DNA from: Constantimarinum furrinae | Lineage (GTDB): Bacteria; Bacteroidota; Bacteroidia; Flavobacteriales; Flavobacteriaceae | Reading direction: 5' to 3' | Length of the DNA stretch: 64,000 nt | Assembly: GCF_014295415.1 (NCBI RefSeq) | Contig: NZ_CP052909.1 | Span: 1,054,001 to 1,118,000, forward strand | Shown here: positions 46,878-57,000 of the stretch, piece after piece | How the letters are laid out: every line of letters begins with the position of its first letter | How positions within the stretch are numbered: position 1 is the stretch's first letter | Translations under genes and position numbers: made by a program | Notes under the pieces: generated by a model | Seen by the model: the letters and a program-made list of their open reading frames with translations, nothing else | Told to the model about the DNA's origin: nothing | Database searches by the model: none

Positions 46878-49186
46878 TATTCGATATATATTTCATCTAT
46901 AAACGTCCAGGCTTTGTTGCCGGCGCCCTGCATTCCGTCGGGAATTATTCCGTACGAAGGCACGATTAGTCTAATATGTTGTAAATCTTTTAGTTCGAAC
47001 TCACTCAAGTCTGCCTCAACTTCAGCAAACCGACTGTTGTCATTAATTTCAACAGGAATGATCTGCTTTATTTCTGTTCCTCCTTTTAAGGTTCCTACTA
47101 TTTCAACTTTCCGCGGCGCATAGATCCATTGGCCGGTTGCATTGTAAAAACGAGTTGAAAGATGACGAACCTCAGAAGGATTTGTAAGATTTATGGTTAT
47201 CTCAAGATCGTCTCCCCAAAAGCCCAGCCATTCGGTATCTCCATATCGGGTGTCACTCCCCGATACGCCATTGATGATAGCCATTTTCCCACCAGAGCTG
47301 TAAGCCGGATGCGGTTCGACATTAATCGCGATATTCCCGGTGATTCCTTTGTGAAAGTTTATCTGCTTATGGTATGTTTCACCCAACTGTGTTTCACCCT
47401 CATACAATCGCGCTTTTATTGTAACGTCTTCGGTGATCTGAAATGGGGAGTTGTATTCAATTTCTTCTGAATTGTTTAAAGAATACCTGATCTGCTTTCC
47501 GGCAGTAGGTGTTTTTAACTCAAAAAAGACTTCCTTTCCCTTCTTAAGGACTTTTCCGTCCAACTCATACAAATGATTGGCATAATGGATATCCAATGCA
47601 TCCAATCGGGGATAAAAATCTTCAAGTCGGGACACAAAGTTAGCATACCCTACATTGTCGTTTTTGGTAGGACCACTCCATACCACTTCACTCAATGCCA
47701 GCATTCGTGGAAACGCCATATATTCAACATTTTCTGAAGTTTTTAGATATTCGGTCCAGACATTTCCCTGGGCGCCTAGGATGTTGTTGGCTTCCACGGC
47801 AGTGAGTTCGTCAGGAACCGGATCATATTCATATACTTTTTTTAGGGGGATAAATCCGCCAATCGCCAAAGGTTCGTCATCATTTTCGGCCTGATAATAA
47901 TCGAAATACAGATGCGAATTAGGGGTCATGATCACAGCATTTCCGTGCTTTGCGGCTTCAATACCACCACTTTCTCCCCGCCATGACATCACCACTGCAT
48001 TGGGAGCCAGACCACCCTCGAGGATCTCATCCCAGCCAATGATCTTTTTGCCTTTGCTATTTACAAATTTTTCGATTTTCCCAATAAACCAACTCTGTAG
48101 ATCACTTTCATCTTTAAGCTGGTGCTCCGCTATCAAATTTTGACAACGAGCACATTTTTTCCATTGCGTCTTAGGCGCTTCATCACCGCCTATATGTACA
48201 TATTCTCCGGGAAATAATTCCATTACCTCGGTGAGTACATCCTCCAAGAATGCAAAGGTCTTTTGGTTTGGACAAAATATGTTTTCAAATACACCCCATT
48301 TGGTAGCTGGATTTACGTTTTTGCCCGCACAACCCAATTCGGGATAAGCACTTATGGCCGCCTGTGCGTGTCCCGGCATTTCAATTTCGGGGATGATGGT
48401 TACATTGTGCTTTTGCGCAAAGGCGACGATCTCCTTAATATCTTCCTGTGTATAAAACCCTCCGTATCGCTTTCCGTCGAATTTTTGAGGTGAATCGTTG
48501 TAATGACCAATAAGTGTTTCCTCTCTAAAGGCAGCCTTGGTTGTTAATTCGGGGTATGATTTAATTTCAATGCGCCACCCCTGATCGTCGGTAAGATGCC
48601 AGTGAAAGTAATTCATTTTAAGGAGTGCCAGACTTGCAATATATTTTTTAATGAATTCCTTCGGAAAGAAATGTCGGGACACATCCAGATGCATGCCACG
48701 GTAAGGGAAGGCCGGAGCATCATTAATCATTAGATATGGGAGTTCAACACCATCTGAAGCATAGCCCTTTGTTCTTTCAAAATGGGGAGACAACAATTGC
48801 CGCACCGTTTGTACCCCATAAAATGCCCCTGCAGCATCGGGAGCACTTATAATAACACCTTTGTTATTTATTTCAAGGGAATAACCTTCAGGAGCCATAG
48901 CGTCCACTTTCCTAAAGATGATGTCTGCTTGTTCTACGGAAGTATTTTTCACATTGATCGCACTTCCGTTTTGAATATAGGCTTCCAGAAAATCTCCGGC
49001 CAGTTCGAACTCTGTTGGTACAAAGACCAAAATGTTTTTTTCTAAGACCAATGCCCCTTGAAATTGTTCCATTTGTTGCGGTTTGGGGATCAAAACGACC
49101 TTAGGATCACTCCTTTCTTTTTCTGAAAAATTACAGCTTTGAAAAAGGAATAGGACAAGAAACAGTATGGTTAGCAAGTATCGCAT
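46877..49186 (-). CDS. Beta-N-acetylhexosaminidase, GH20, lipoprotein
   Basis: 769 residues. A lipoprotein signal ends LFLFQSC (Cys18). The GH20 N-terminal domain (about 30-150) is followed by the catalytic TIM barrel with HWHLTDDQGWRIEIKS and the acid/base pair Asp335-Glu336 in HIGGDEAPK. A chitobiase C-terminal Ig-like module (about 535-600) and a discoidin-like C-terminal domain (about 620-769) complete it. It removes terminal GlcNAc or GalNAc from chitin, peptidoglycan or glycoproteins. Its ATG and its stop both overlap the flanking genes (TAATG), so it is in the same operon as the mannosidase and cutC. Confidence 0.93.
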   Translation of the reverse strand: MRYLLTILFLVLFLFQSCNFSEKERSDPKVVLIPKPQQMEQFQGALVLEKNILVFVPTEFELAGDFLEAYIQNGSAINVKNTSVEQADIIFRKVDAMAPEGYSLEINNKGVIISAPDAAGAFYGVQTVRQLLSPHFERTKGYASDGVELPYLMINDAPAFPYRGMHLDVSRHFFPKEFIKKYIASLALLKMNYFHWHLTDDQGWRIEIKSYPELTTKAAFREETLIGHYNDSPQKFDGKRYGGFYTQEDIKEIVAFAQKHNVTIIPEIEMPGHAQAAISAYPELGCAGKNVNPATKWGVFENIFCPNQKTFAFLEDVLTEVMELFPGEYVHIGGDEAPKTQWKKCARCQNLIAEHQLKDESDLQSWFIGKIEKFVNSKGKKIIGWDEILEGGLAPNAVVMSWRGESGGIEAAKHGNAVIMTPNSHLYFDYYQAENDDEPLAIGGFIPLKKVYEYDPVPDELTAVEANNILGAQGNVWTEYLKTSENVEYMAFPRMLALSEVVWSGPTKNDNVGYANFVSRLEDFYPRLDALDIHYANHLYELDGKVLKKGKEVFFELKTPTAGKQIRYSLNNSEEIEYNSPFQITEDVTIKARLYEGETQLGETYHKQINFHKGITGNIAINVEPHPAYSSGGKMAIINGVSGSDTRYGDTEWLGFWGDDLEITINLTNPSEVRHLSTRFYNATGQWIYAPRKVEIVGTLKGGTEIKQIIPVEINDNSRFAEVEADLSEFELKDLQHIRLIVPSYGIIPDGMQGAGNKAWTFIDEIYIE

Positions 49187-51675
49187 TAATTTGACATAAT
49201 TTGGTTTAAGGTTAAGATCCTAATCTTAGGAGTTTTCTTGGTAGTGGTATTAAACTGAACAACGCGCTCCTCTCCGGGGGGCAGATCGAAATAGTTGTCG
49301 CTCCATCTCCCGGCTTCATCGGTCTGTAAAAACACGTTCTTCTGAAGTGATTCGGAAGTCAATCGAATCTCAAAACCATCCTTTGTGGACTCAATTTCGG
49401 TAGATACTTCAGAAGAAATAAGTTGTAGATCCTTCGGTTTAACAAAAAAGAAGATTCGTCTGGTATCTCCGAAACGGACATCGGCATAACTGCTCGAATA
49501 ATCTATTGAAAATTCCTTCAGAAATATTTCAAATACAACTTGGCTGCTTTCTACAGAAGTTGCGACCGATGGGACAGACTTTTCAAACAATATCTCTCCT
49601 TTAAAATCCTTGATGGCAATATTTAGCCTGCCCGATGCAGGTTTCAGATTATCGTCTACAAGATGAATTTGAAGGGTGTCGTTCTTAAGCCGGGGTACAA
49701 TGATGATATTTTTGAAGGCGTCTTTGGCGCGGTAGTGTAAGGCTTTCCAGTTGCCCAGTCCGTCTATGCCCGACCACGAAACTACCGGCCAGCAATCGTT
49801 CAGCTGCCAGTATAAACTGCCCATGGTGTATGGCTTTGCTGCCCTATGGGCATAAATGCCCTTGGTGATCCCGTAAGCCTGCAGCAACTGACTCACATAT
49901 ACGTATTCCTTAGCATCTTCTGGAACCGGATAATATTGTTTCATATAGGAATCTATAAGTTGGAATCCACGTGCATGCTTCTGATGATTGGCAAAAGAAG
50001 GATGGATGAGGTTTATGGAATCCTGTTGGGTAAAATAGCGAATGGCCTCAAGGGATGGAAATGATTGAAATCCGAATTCACTCATAAACCGGGGAACGTT
50101 TTCTTCAAAATGCTCGAAGGGATATCCATCATGCCATACCCACCAGTCGTGAGCATCGCCTTCCGAAGCATAGCGCTTGTCTCCTCTTCCAAATTTTGGG
50201 GAACTTTCCCAGTAGGAAACCGATGGATGCAGACTATCTACCACCTTGGGCAAAATATGATTGAATAATGCATAATACCCATTCCATATTTCTTGCTGTT
50301 GGACCTCTGTTTTAGCATCCTTCCAGCCCCATCGATGCCAGCCTTCACTGTTCTCATTATTACCGCACCAAAGGCCAATACTGGGATGCTGCCGCAATCG
50401 TTTTACATTATCGATCGCTTCCTGTTTCGCATTTTCAAGAAAATCGGGATCACCGGGATACATGGCACAGGCGTACATAAAATCCTGCCAAAGCAGTATT
50501 CCCTTTTCATCACACAGATCGTAGAAAGTATCATTTTCATAGATGCCACCTCCCCAAATGCGAAGCATATTCATATTGGCATTCGTTACATCGTTTAGGA
50601 GAATTTGGTAGTCTTTTTCGGTTGTTTCAGACAGAAAAATATTGGGCGGAATATAATTTGCACCCTTCATAAATACGGGTCGGTCGTTCAGTTTAAAGTA
50701 GAAACTCTCACCCAAAGGATCCTTTTCGGTAATGAGTTGAATAGTACGCACTCCCACTTTCTTATGAAGTTTTTGAAGCACGTCGTTGTTCTTTTTAATA
50801 GTAATACTGAAGTCATACAAAAACGGCTCTCCCAGATCGTGCGTCCACCATAGTTCTGGATCTTCAATGGAAACGGGAACGGAGTATTCCTTGATGCCCG
50901 GACTAAGTGTTATGTGTTCCTCGAAGGAATCCCCGGTTGTATTATTTCTAACGACTACAGTGATCTCATCCTTGTTCACTGTTTCCAGTTCGACTAAGGC
51001 AGTGAGCAGGGCAAGGGTGTCACTTACAGATTCCGTTTTTACAAAAGCGTCCTTAAGCCGAACATTTTCGTAGCTAAGCAACGAAATATCCCGCCAGATT
51101 CCCATGGTTTTTAGGGTAGGGCCCCAGTCCCAACCGTATTGAAACTGTGGCTTCCGGGTAAAGACACGAGGTGCTTCAGGTAACTCATAATTGAGTTTTA
51201 AAGCTTCTGATCTTTCTATAGAATCGGGGCTTTCAAAAACGATCCGGAGTGCATTTTCAGCTAGCAATAGGTCCGATATGTCGTGTTCCCACCTTCTGAA
51301 GGCATTGTTCGTTTTAAGCAATAAGCTGTCGTTTAAATAGACAGAGGCATAGGTATCCAGGCCATCAAACTGTAGGATATGTTTCTGTTTTTGTAGCGTG
51401 GAATCATTTATCCTAAACCGGGTTTTATATTCCCAGTGCGTCTCGGAAACCCATTGTATGGAATCTTCGTTATTGAGCAAAAATGGGTGAGGAATTTGTT
51501 TCTTCCGAAGCAAGTCCATTTGCACACTTCCCGGAACTTTTGCCTCCTGCCAATGGGAATTGCCCAAGGGAGAAAACTGCCAGTTGGCATTAAGCGAAAT
51601 TCGCTCGTTAACGGGTTCGTGAGAGCAGGCAAGGTTTAAAAAAAGCAGCAATAGCGGAAGACCCCATTTTGTCAT
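49186..51675 (-). CDS. Beta-mannosidase, GH2, lipoprotein
   Basis: 829 residues from the ATG at 51675, where a lipoprotein signal (LLLLFLNLAC) begins. The open frame is longer, but the extra 24 residues have no signal character. A sugar-binding jelly-roll domain comes first, then Ig-like domains and the TIM barrel. The acid/base Glu441 is in WCGNNEN and the nucleophile Glu533 in MSEFGFQS. It cleaves terminal beta-1,4-mannose. GH2 beta-mannosidase is favoured by the GNNEN motif and the WGGGIYENDTFYDLCDE segment. It is 43 bp downstream of pbpC and overlaps GH20 at the stop (TAATG). Confidence 0.93.
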   Translation of the reverse strand: MTKWGLPLLLLFLNLACSHEPVNERISLNANWQFSPLGNSHWQEAKVPGSVQMDLLRKKQIPHPFLLNNEDSIQWVSETHWEYKTRFRINDSTLQKQKHILQFDGLDTYASVYLNDSLLLKTNNAFRRWEHDISDLLLAENALRIVFESPDSIERSEALKLNYELPEAPRVFTRKPQFQYGWDWGPTLKTMGIWRDISLLSYENVRLKDAFVKTESVSDTLALLTALVELETVNKDEITVVVRNNTTGDSFEEHITLSPGIKEYSVPVSIEDPELWWTHDLGEPFLYDFSITIKKNNDVLQKLHKKVGVRTIQLITEKDPLGESFYFKLNDRPVFMKGANYIPPNIFLSETTEKDYQILLNDVTNANMNMLRIWGGGIYENDTFYDLCDEKGILLWQDFMYACAMYPGDPDFLENAKQEAIDNVKRLRQHPSIGLWCGNNENSEGWHRWGWKDAKTEVQQQEIWNGYYALFNHILPKVVDSLHPSVSYWESSPKFGRGDKRYASEGDAHDWWVWHDGYPFEHFEENVPRFMSEFGFQSFPSLEAIRYFTQQDSINLIHPSFANHQKHARGFQLIDSYMKQYYPVPEDAKEYVYVSQLLQAYGITKGIYAHRAAKPYTMGSLYWQLNDCWPVVSWSGIDGLGNWKALHYRAKDAFKNIIIVPRLKNDTLQIHLVDDNLKPASGRLNIAIKDFKGEILFEKSVPSVATSVESSQVVFEIFLKEFSIDYSSSYADVRFGDTRRIFFFVKPKDLQLISSEVSTEIESTKDGFEIRLTSESLQKNVFLQTDEAGRWSDNYFDLPPGEERVVQFNTTTKKTPKIRILTLNQIMSN

Positions 51676-51718
51676 AGCACTAAAATAGGAAATAAATCTG
51701 TGCGCTTTGATGCAGCAA

Positions 51719-54085
51719 TTAAAGGGAAGCTCTGGAAATTTCCACACGTCTGCTTACTTCATTTCCTTCGCTGTCTACTGCCTTTAGCAGATAGTTTCCG
51801 GGTTTTGGTGCCAAGGATAACTCGTGAAATGTTTGAGTACTACCAATAAATTCTGAATCCAGATACCAGAATACAGCGGTCTCCGGACTGCGATGAGCGA
51901 TCTTGAATACCACGTCATTCACGCTTTCATCAAAGTTTTTGGGAAGGAGTATCGTTTCGTTTTTCTTCGGAAAGATAAATTCCATTTTAAGCTCTCCGTC
52001 TCTTAAACAGTCTGAAGCAAATGGAGGCAACGGATTGTATTCGGGGTGTAAAGGAGCATAATAGTATTCCATTACAGGGGGAAGTGAAAACCAACTTCTC
52101 TGTTTCATCGTTGCTAATTCGTAACAGGAAGAATTGACCTGCATACTTTCAGATTGGTTTAGAAAGATCTGTTGGTGATAGGAGCAGGCTTCGGTTTTAA
52201 TACCGTTTTTCGGAATCCAATCGGTTGCTACTTCCTCACAAAAAACACCGGCCAGGTGGCCACTTTTAACACAGACCTCTGTCTCGGTGAGTTCATCAAA
52301 AGGTACAGCAAACCACTCAGCAACAGGTAGCACATCCAGCACGTCAAATAAGACCGGAGCTGCTGCCTGAATTCCGGTAAGTCCCGGTCTGCCTTCCCCG
52401 TCGGCATTTCCTGCCCAGACTCCAATGGCGTACTTCGAGGTCACCCCAACGGCCCAGGCATCTTTAAAACCAAAACTGGTACCCGTCTTCCAGGCTATAG
52501 GTTGTGCATTGCTGAAAAAACTCCAGTTCTCTTCACCGTCCGGCCGGTTCACATGCTGTAATGCATTTAGAGTATGGTAAATGGCCCCGGCATTAAAAAC
52601 CGGTGGCGTGGCCTGTCTTTTGCCATAATCCGTTTCGACTTCCCTGATATAAGTAGCCTTTGCAAATTCATTTGGACGGTATTCACTAGAGCTACGGTTG
52701 TGCTCATTTAACGTGGATGCCATCGCTGCATAAGCGTTAGTTACTTCCCAAAGTGAGCTTTCGGCGCCTCCTAGGATTAGGGAGAGCCCGTAATAATCGG
52801 CAGGATGTGTGAGACTTTTTATGCCAACATCTTGTAATGAGTTGTAAAACCGTTGGAGTCCGTGACTTTGCAACATTCGTACTGCCGGAACATTGAGTGA
52901 GCGTGATAGCGCCACCGAAGCCGGCACCGCACCATTGTATTTCTTATCGAAGTTTTCGGGGTTATATCCGTTAACCACAGTGGGAACATCGGCGACCAGA
53001 GTATTGGGTAGCAGTTCGCCACTATTCAGCATAGCCGTGAACAGCAAAGGTTTTAAAATACTTCCGGTGCTTCGGGGTTTATCGATGATGTCCACGTAAT
53101 TATTGTGCTCTTCGCTGGTAGGAGCGTTTCCCACATAGGCGAGAACTTCTCGAGTATCAACATCGAGGACGAGGATGGCCAGATTTTGGATTTCATTCTG
53201 TTTCAGAATAAAGTGATGTTCACTTGCGATTCGGTTTAGCTTTCGCTGAAGATCTACGTCCAGTGTTGTCTGTATACGTTGTCCACGATGGGATCTTCGA
53301 ATCTGTTCGGTAAGATGTGGAGCAATTTCAGGTAGCGAAACTGGTTTTCCGGGGAGTTTTTCCGCGATCGCCAACTCGTACGTAGTTTGGTCAATAATCT
53401 CGTTCTGAAATAATTTCAGCAATAAACGATCCCTTTTTTCTTTCAGAATAACTTCATTCCTGCCTGGAAAAATTAAAGCCGGAGCATTGGGAAGGACAGC
53501 AAGGGAAGCTGCCTGTCCCCAACTTAGTTCTTCCGAAGGAATCCCGAAATAGCGCCAGGATGCCGTTTCGAGTCCTACAACATTTCCGCCAAAGGGAGCA
53601 TGCGAAGCGTACAATGCCAGGATCTCTTTTTTAGAATAACCAGCTTCAAGTCGGGTCGCCTGAAAAAGTTCTATCGCTTTTTCGGCATAACTCCGTTTTT
53701 TGTTTTTTCTGGACAATCGGATAAGCTGCTGAGTGAGCGTGCTGCCACCTCTGCGGGTATCGGTAGTAAGATTTTGCCACAGTGCTTTGCTCATGGATAC
53801 CGGATTGAACCCCGGGTGTTCGTAAAAATACTCGTCCTCAAAATAAAGAATGGCTTGCTCAAAACGATACGGAACGGAGTCCATTTGTGGGAAGCGCCAC
53901 TGCCCGTCATCTGCAATTCGTGCACCCAACATCACGCCTTCCCGACTCTCCGTTACTGTAGCCGTTGGATCATCAAAAAGAGGTTTTGGTAGGCAAAATA
54001 GCCAGACAAGAAAAAGTATGATGAGTACTCCAAGTATCACCTTAGGGGTTATAAACTTCAAGCTCTTTCCGATAAACTTTTTCAT
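51719..54085 (-). CDS. pbpC: Penicillin-binding protein 1C
   Basis: 788 residues. A short cytoplasmic part and one TM segment (GVLIILFLVWLFCLP) come first. The GT51 glycosyltransferase follows, with EDEYFYEHPGFN and RRGGSTLTQQLIRLSR. The transpeptidase has Ser342 in STGSILKP as the SxxK serine and later WKTGTSFGFKDAW as the KTG box. The C-terminus is a BiPBP_C-type beta domain. PBP1C is a peptidoglycan polymerase thought to act in wall repair. Its ATG lies one base after the alpha-2-macroglobulin stop, the usual pair in many Gram-negative bacteria. Confidence 0.95.
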   Translation of the reverse strand: MKKFIGKSLKFITPKVILGVLIILFLVWLFCLPKPLFDDPTATVTESREGVMLGARIADDGQWRFPQMDSVPYRFEQAILYFEDEYFYEHPGFNPVSMSKALWQNLTTDTRRGGSTLTQQLIRLSRKNKKRSYAEKAIELFQATRLEAGYSKKEILALYASHAPFGGNVVGLETASWRYFGIPSEELSWGQAASLAVLPNAPALIFPGRNEVILKEKRDRLLLKLFQNEIIDQTTYELAIAEKLPGKPVSLPEIAPHLTEQIRRSHRGQRIQTTLDVDLQRKLNRIASEHHFILKQNEIQNLAILVLDVDTREVLAYVGNAPTSEEHNNYVDIIDKPRSTGSILKPLLFTAMLNSGELLPNTLVADVPTVVNGYNPENFDKKYNGAVPASVALSRSLNVPAVRMLQSHGLQRFYNSLQDVGIKSLTHPADYYGLSLILGGAESSLWEVTNAYAAMASTLNEHNRSSSEYRPNEFAKATYIREVETDYGKRQATPPVFNAGAIYHTLNALQHVNRPDGEENWSFFSNAQPIAWKTGTSFGFKDAWAVGVTSKYAIGVWAGNADGEGRPGLTGIQAAAPVLFDVLDVLPVAEWFAVPFDELTETEVCVKSGHLAGVFCEEVATDWIPKNGIKTEACSYHQQIFLNQSESMQVNSSCYELATMKQRSWFSLPPVMEYYYAPLHPEYNPLPPFASDCLRDGELKMEFIFPKKNETILLPKNFDESVNDVVFKIAHRSPETAVFWYLDSEFIGSTQTFHELSLAPKPGNYLLKAVDSEGNEVSRRVEISRASL

Positions 54086-54086
54086 C

Positions 54087-57000
54087 TTATTTCACGATCT
54101 CGATCCACATTCCTTTATTTCGTGCGTAATAATTGCTATCGTACATCGCTTCCACCTGTACTCCCGGTAAATAATAAGTTCCCAAATAGGAGGCATTCAG
54201 TTTTACGGTAAAGGTCTTGGATTTACCAGCCGGCAAACTGAAATAGAAGTTTACCCTGTCATCCCGAATATCGGTATATCGTGCATTTCCGGATGCGCCC
54301 CCTCCCAATTCTGTAAAACTGGTGTTGACCACTTCCCAACCACTTGGAAAAATCTGAGAAAGTGCAATATTATCTACCAGATCGTTGGAAGTATTTGTGA
54401 TGATGACCTGAGCGTTGATCTCTGTTCCTTGCCTTAATTTGGAAACATCCATCTTTTTACCCTTGCCATCCTTAAACTGTGCGTTGAGCTTAAGATTTCG
54501 GGAAGCAGTTAGTTCTTCACCCAGAGGCAATTTACCTTGCTGGATAAGAGTAACGTAAACCACATTGCTCTTCTTGTTGTTTACCACAACGGAATTGGTT
54601 CCCATAGTGATATCCAAATCCCGTTGCGCAATAGTACGATCGGTTTTAAGATCAACGGTTTTACCATTTTGCACAAGGGCAACTTCCAGTGATTTCCCCC
54701 CGTTCTTTTCGATCATCTTTGCCATGGCTAACAAGGCATAGGACGTTTCCTGTGTGCTGTACCAGTTTTGAGACGACAACTCTTTAGCAACACTTACGGC
54801 AAGATCCCGTTGTTTTTGATTTCCAAGAATAACCATGGTTTCCAGAGCCATGGTTTTATTTCTGAATGGCGATCCGTAGGTATACTCGTTTGCTTTTTGG
54901 GGCTCAAAAACAAGGGTAGCTGTTTGCGCTATTTGTTCGGCTACATTCTTTTTTCCTGCAAGGGCATAGGCTGCAGCTAATCGCCACTTGGCGTCATTAC
55001 TTAGGTGCTTGGACTCCCGTAATCTGTTCATGGCGGCCAGTTCGGGCTGCCCAGCCAAGGCGAGGGTATAAAGACGGTATGCCTGAATCATGCTCGAGTT
55101 ATAAGACGTTTGGGAGTGACGCCACTGTCGTGCTTCATTTTGTTGGTGCCGCAACCAATTGCTCATAAAGGTAATGGGCATAGCGAAGCCTTTCTGTTTT
55201 GCCTCCAACATAAAATGCCCAACATAATTGGTCGCCCAGGCATCTGGTTCACGCTCACCGGGCCAATAGCTGATCCCGCCCGATGGAATTTGAAACTGAC
55301 TCAATTTGCTTATAGCTGCTTCTACGTTCTTTTCGGTCTTTTTCTTTTGAGCGAACGGAATATCGAGTACATCGGCCAGAAAAAGTTGTGGAAAGGCGGC
55401 TGAGGTGGTCTGCTCTACACAGCCGTGTGGATAACGAATTAGATATTCAAGTCGTTTGCCAAAGTCCATGGGAGGAAGTGTTGAAATTTCAAGTACGGCC
55501 TTGTTGGTTCCTGCAACTCCGTAGGTTGAAAAATCGATCGTATTTTCTCCGTTTTCCCGGAGCACGTACTGCGTTGTTTTTTGAGAAACAGGATTCGGAT
55601 TTTCTATATCGATCTCGACTTTATAGCTCGCCTTTTCACCACTTCCCGACGCCAGAACTTCTACGGTTTGTATGGACGGAGTTGACAGTACCTCAAACTC
55701 GAAGTTTACGATCTGCTCTCCCGGTTCAGAAAAAGTAATGGATTTGGAGGTACCATCTAGGGGTTTGAGTCCATCACCAACCTTAACCTGAATGGACGCA
55801 TTTTTTACCTTTTTTTCCATGGCAAAAACCGTTACAGGGAGGGTCACTTTTTCTCCCGGAGACAATTTCCGCGGAAGCGAAGCCAGAACCATTAACGGTT
55901 TTCTAACCGGAGTGGTCTTGTCTGACTTTCCATAAGCACTTTCGCTATTTTCTCCTGCAACCACCATGGTACGTACAGATCCGATATAATTTGGCATGGT
56001 GATATTATGTGAAGCCGTTTGTCCCTTTTTGAGTGTAAACGGACCAAGGTATTTTACAACCGGCTTAAAACGATCTGCTTTTCGGTTTTTGGCTCCGGCC
56101 GCCACATCGCCGCCTCCTATGGCATAAATATTATGTACACTGCCCGAATAGGCTCCAATAATGAAATCGTAAATATCGAAGGTTTTTACTCCCAGTGCTT
56201 CGCGGGTGTAAAATGCATCGTGAATTTCGGGAGTTTTAAAACGAGTAAGATCGAGCAACCCTTCATCGACCATAGCAATGGTATAAGTCATTTCTTTTCC
56301 GTTTTCTTCGGAAACACTGACCTTAAAATTCTGCTCGGGTTGAAGCACATCGGGCATCTGAAGCACCGGATTTATAATGGTCTTAGGGTTTTCAACCAGT
56401 ATTGGGATCACGCCGTATAGTCTTATAGGTAGATCGTTCTTTGTCTGTTCATGAGGTTGCAACAGTGAAATATTGACATACACATTGGGAGCCATTTCCT
56501 TTAACAAGGGAATACTTACCCTGGTTTCACCTTTTTTAGTTTTTACCCATTTTGTTGAAAGTACTTCTGTTCCGTTTTCGACACTAATTAAAGCACGTCC
56601 TTCACTTCCTGAAGGGAACGAAATTACCGCCTCTTCTCCTACATTATATTTTTCTTTATCTGCTGAAAAAACAAGCATTTTGGCACTTTCAGAATCTCCG
56701 TCTACCGGAGCCTTCCACCAATTGCGATAAAAATAGGTAATGCGCCCTGTCGCATGTCCCGAAGCTTTATCGGTGACTCTTATAAGATATCTCCCACCAT
56801 CGTCTTCGGGAATATTAAGGGTAAAGCTTCCTTTGCCTTTTGTATCAGTAATGATCTTTAAATCCTTGTAAGGACGGTGTACAACCGAATTTTCATAGCG
56901 CGACAGATTGTCTCCGCTTCGGTTCCACCACCATCGCCATTCGATACGAAAAACCTTCACTTCCAATTCACGGTTTCCGATGGGATTTCCCTGAGCGTTT

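Noticed and set aside
49186-51747. Longer start of the beta-mannosidase at 51747
   Set aside because: The extra residues have no signal-peptide character and would overlap pbpC. The ATG at 51675 gives a proper lipoprotein signal.
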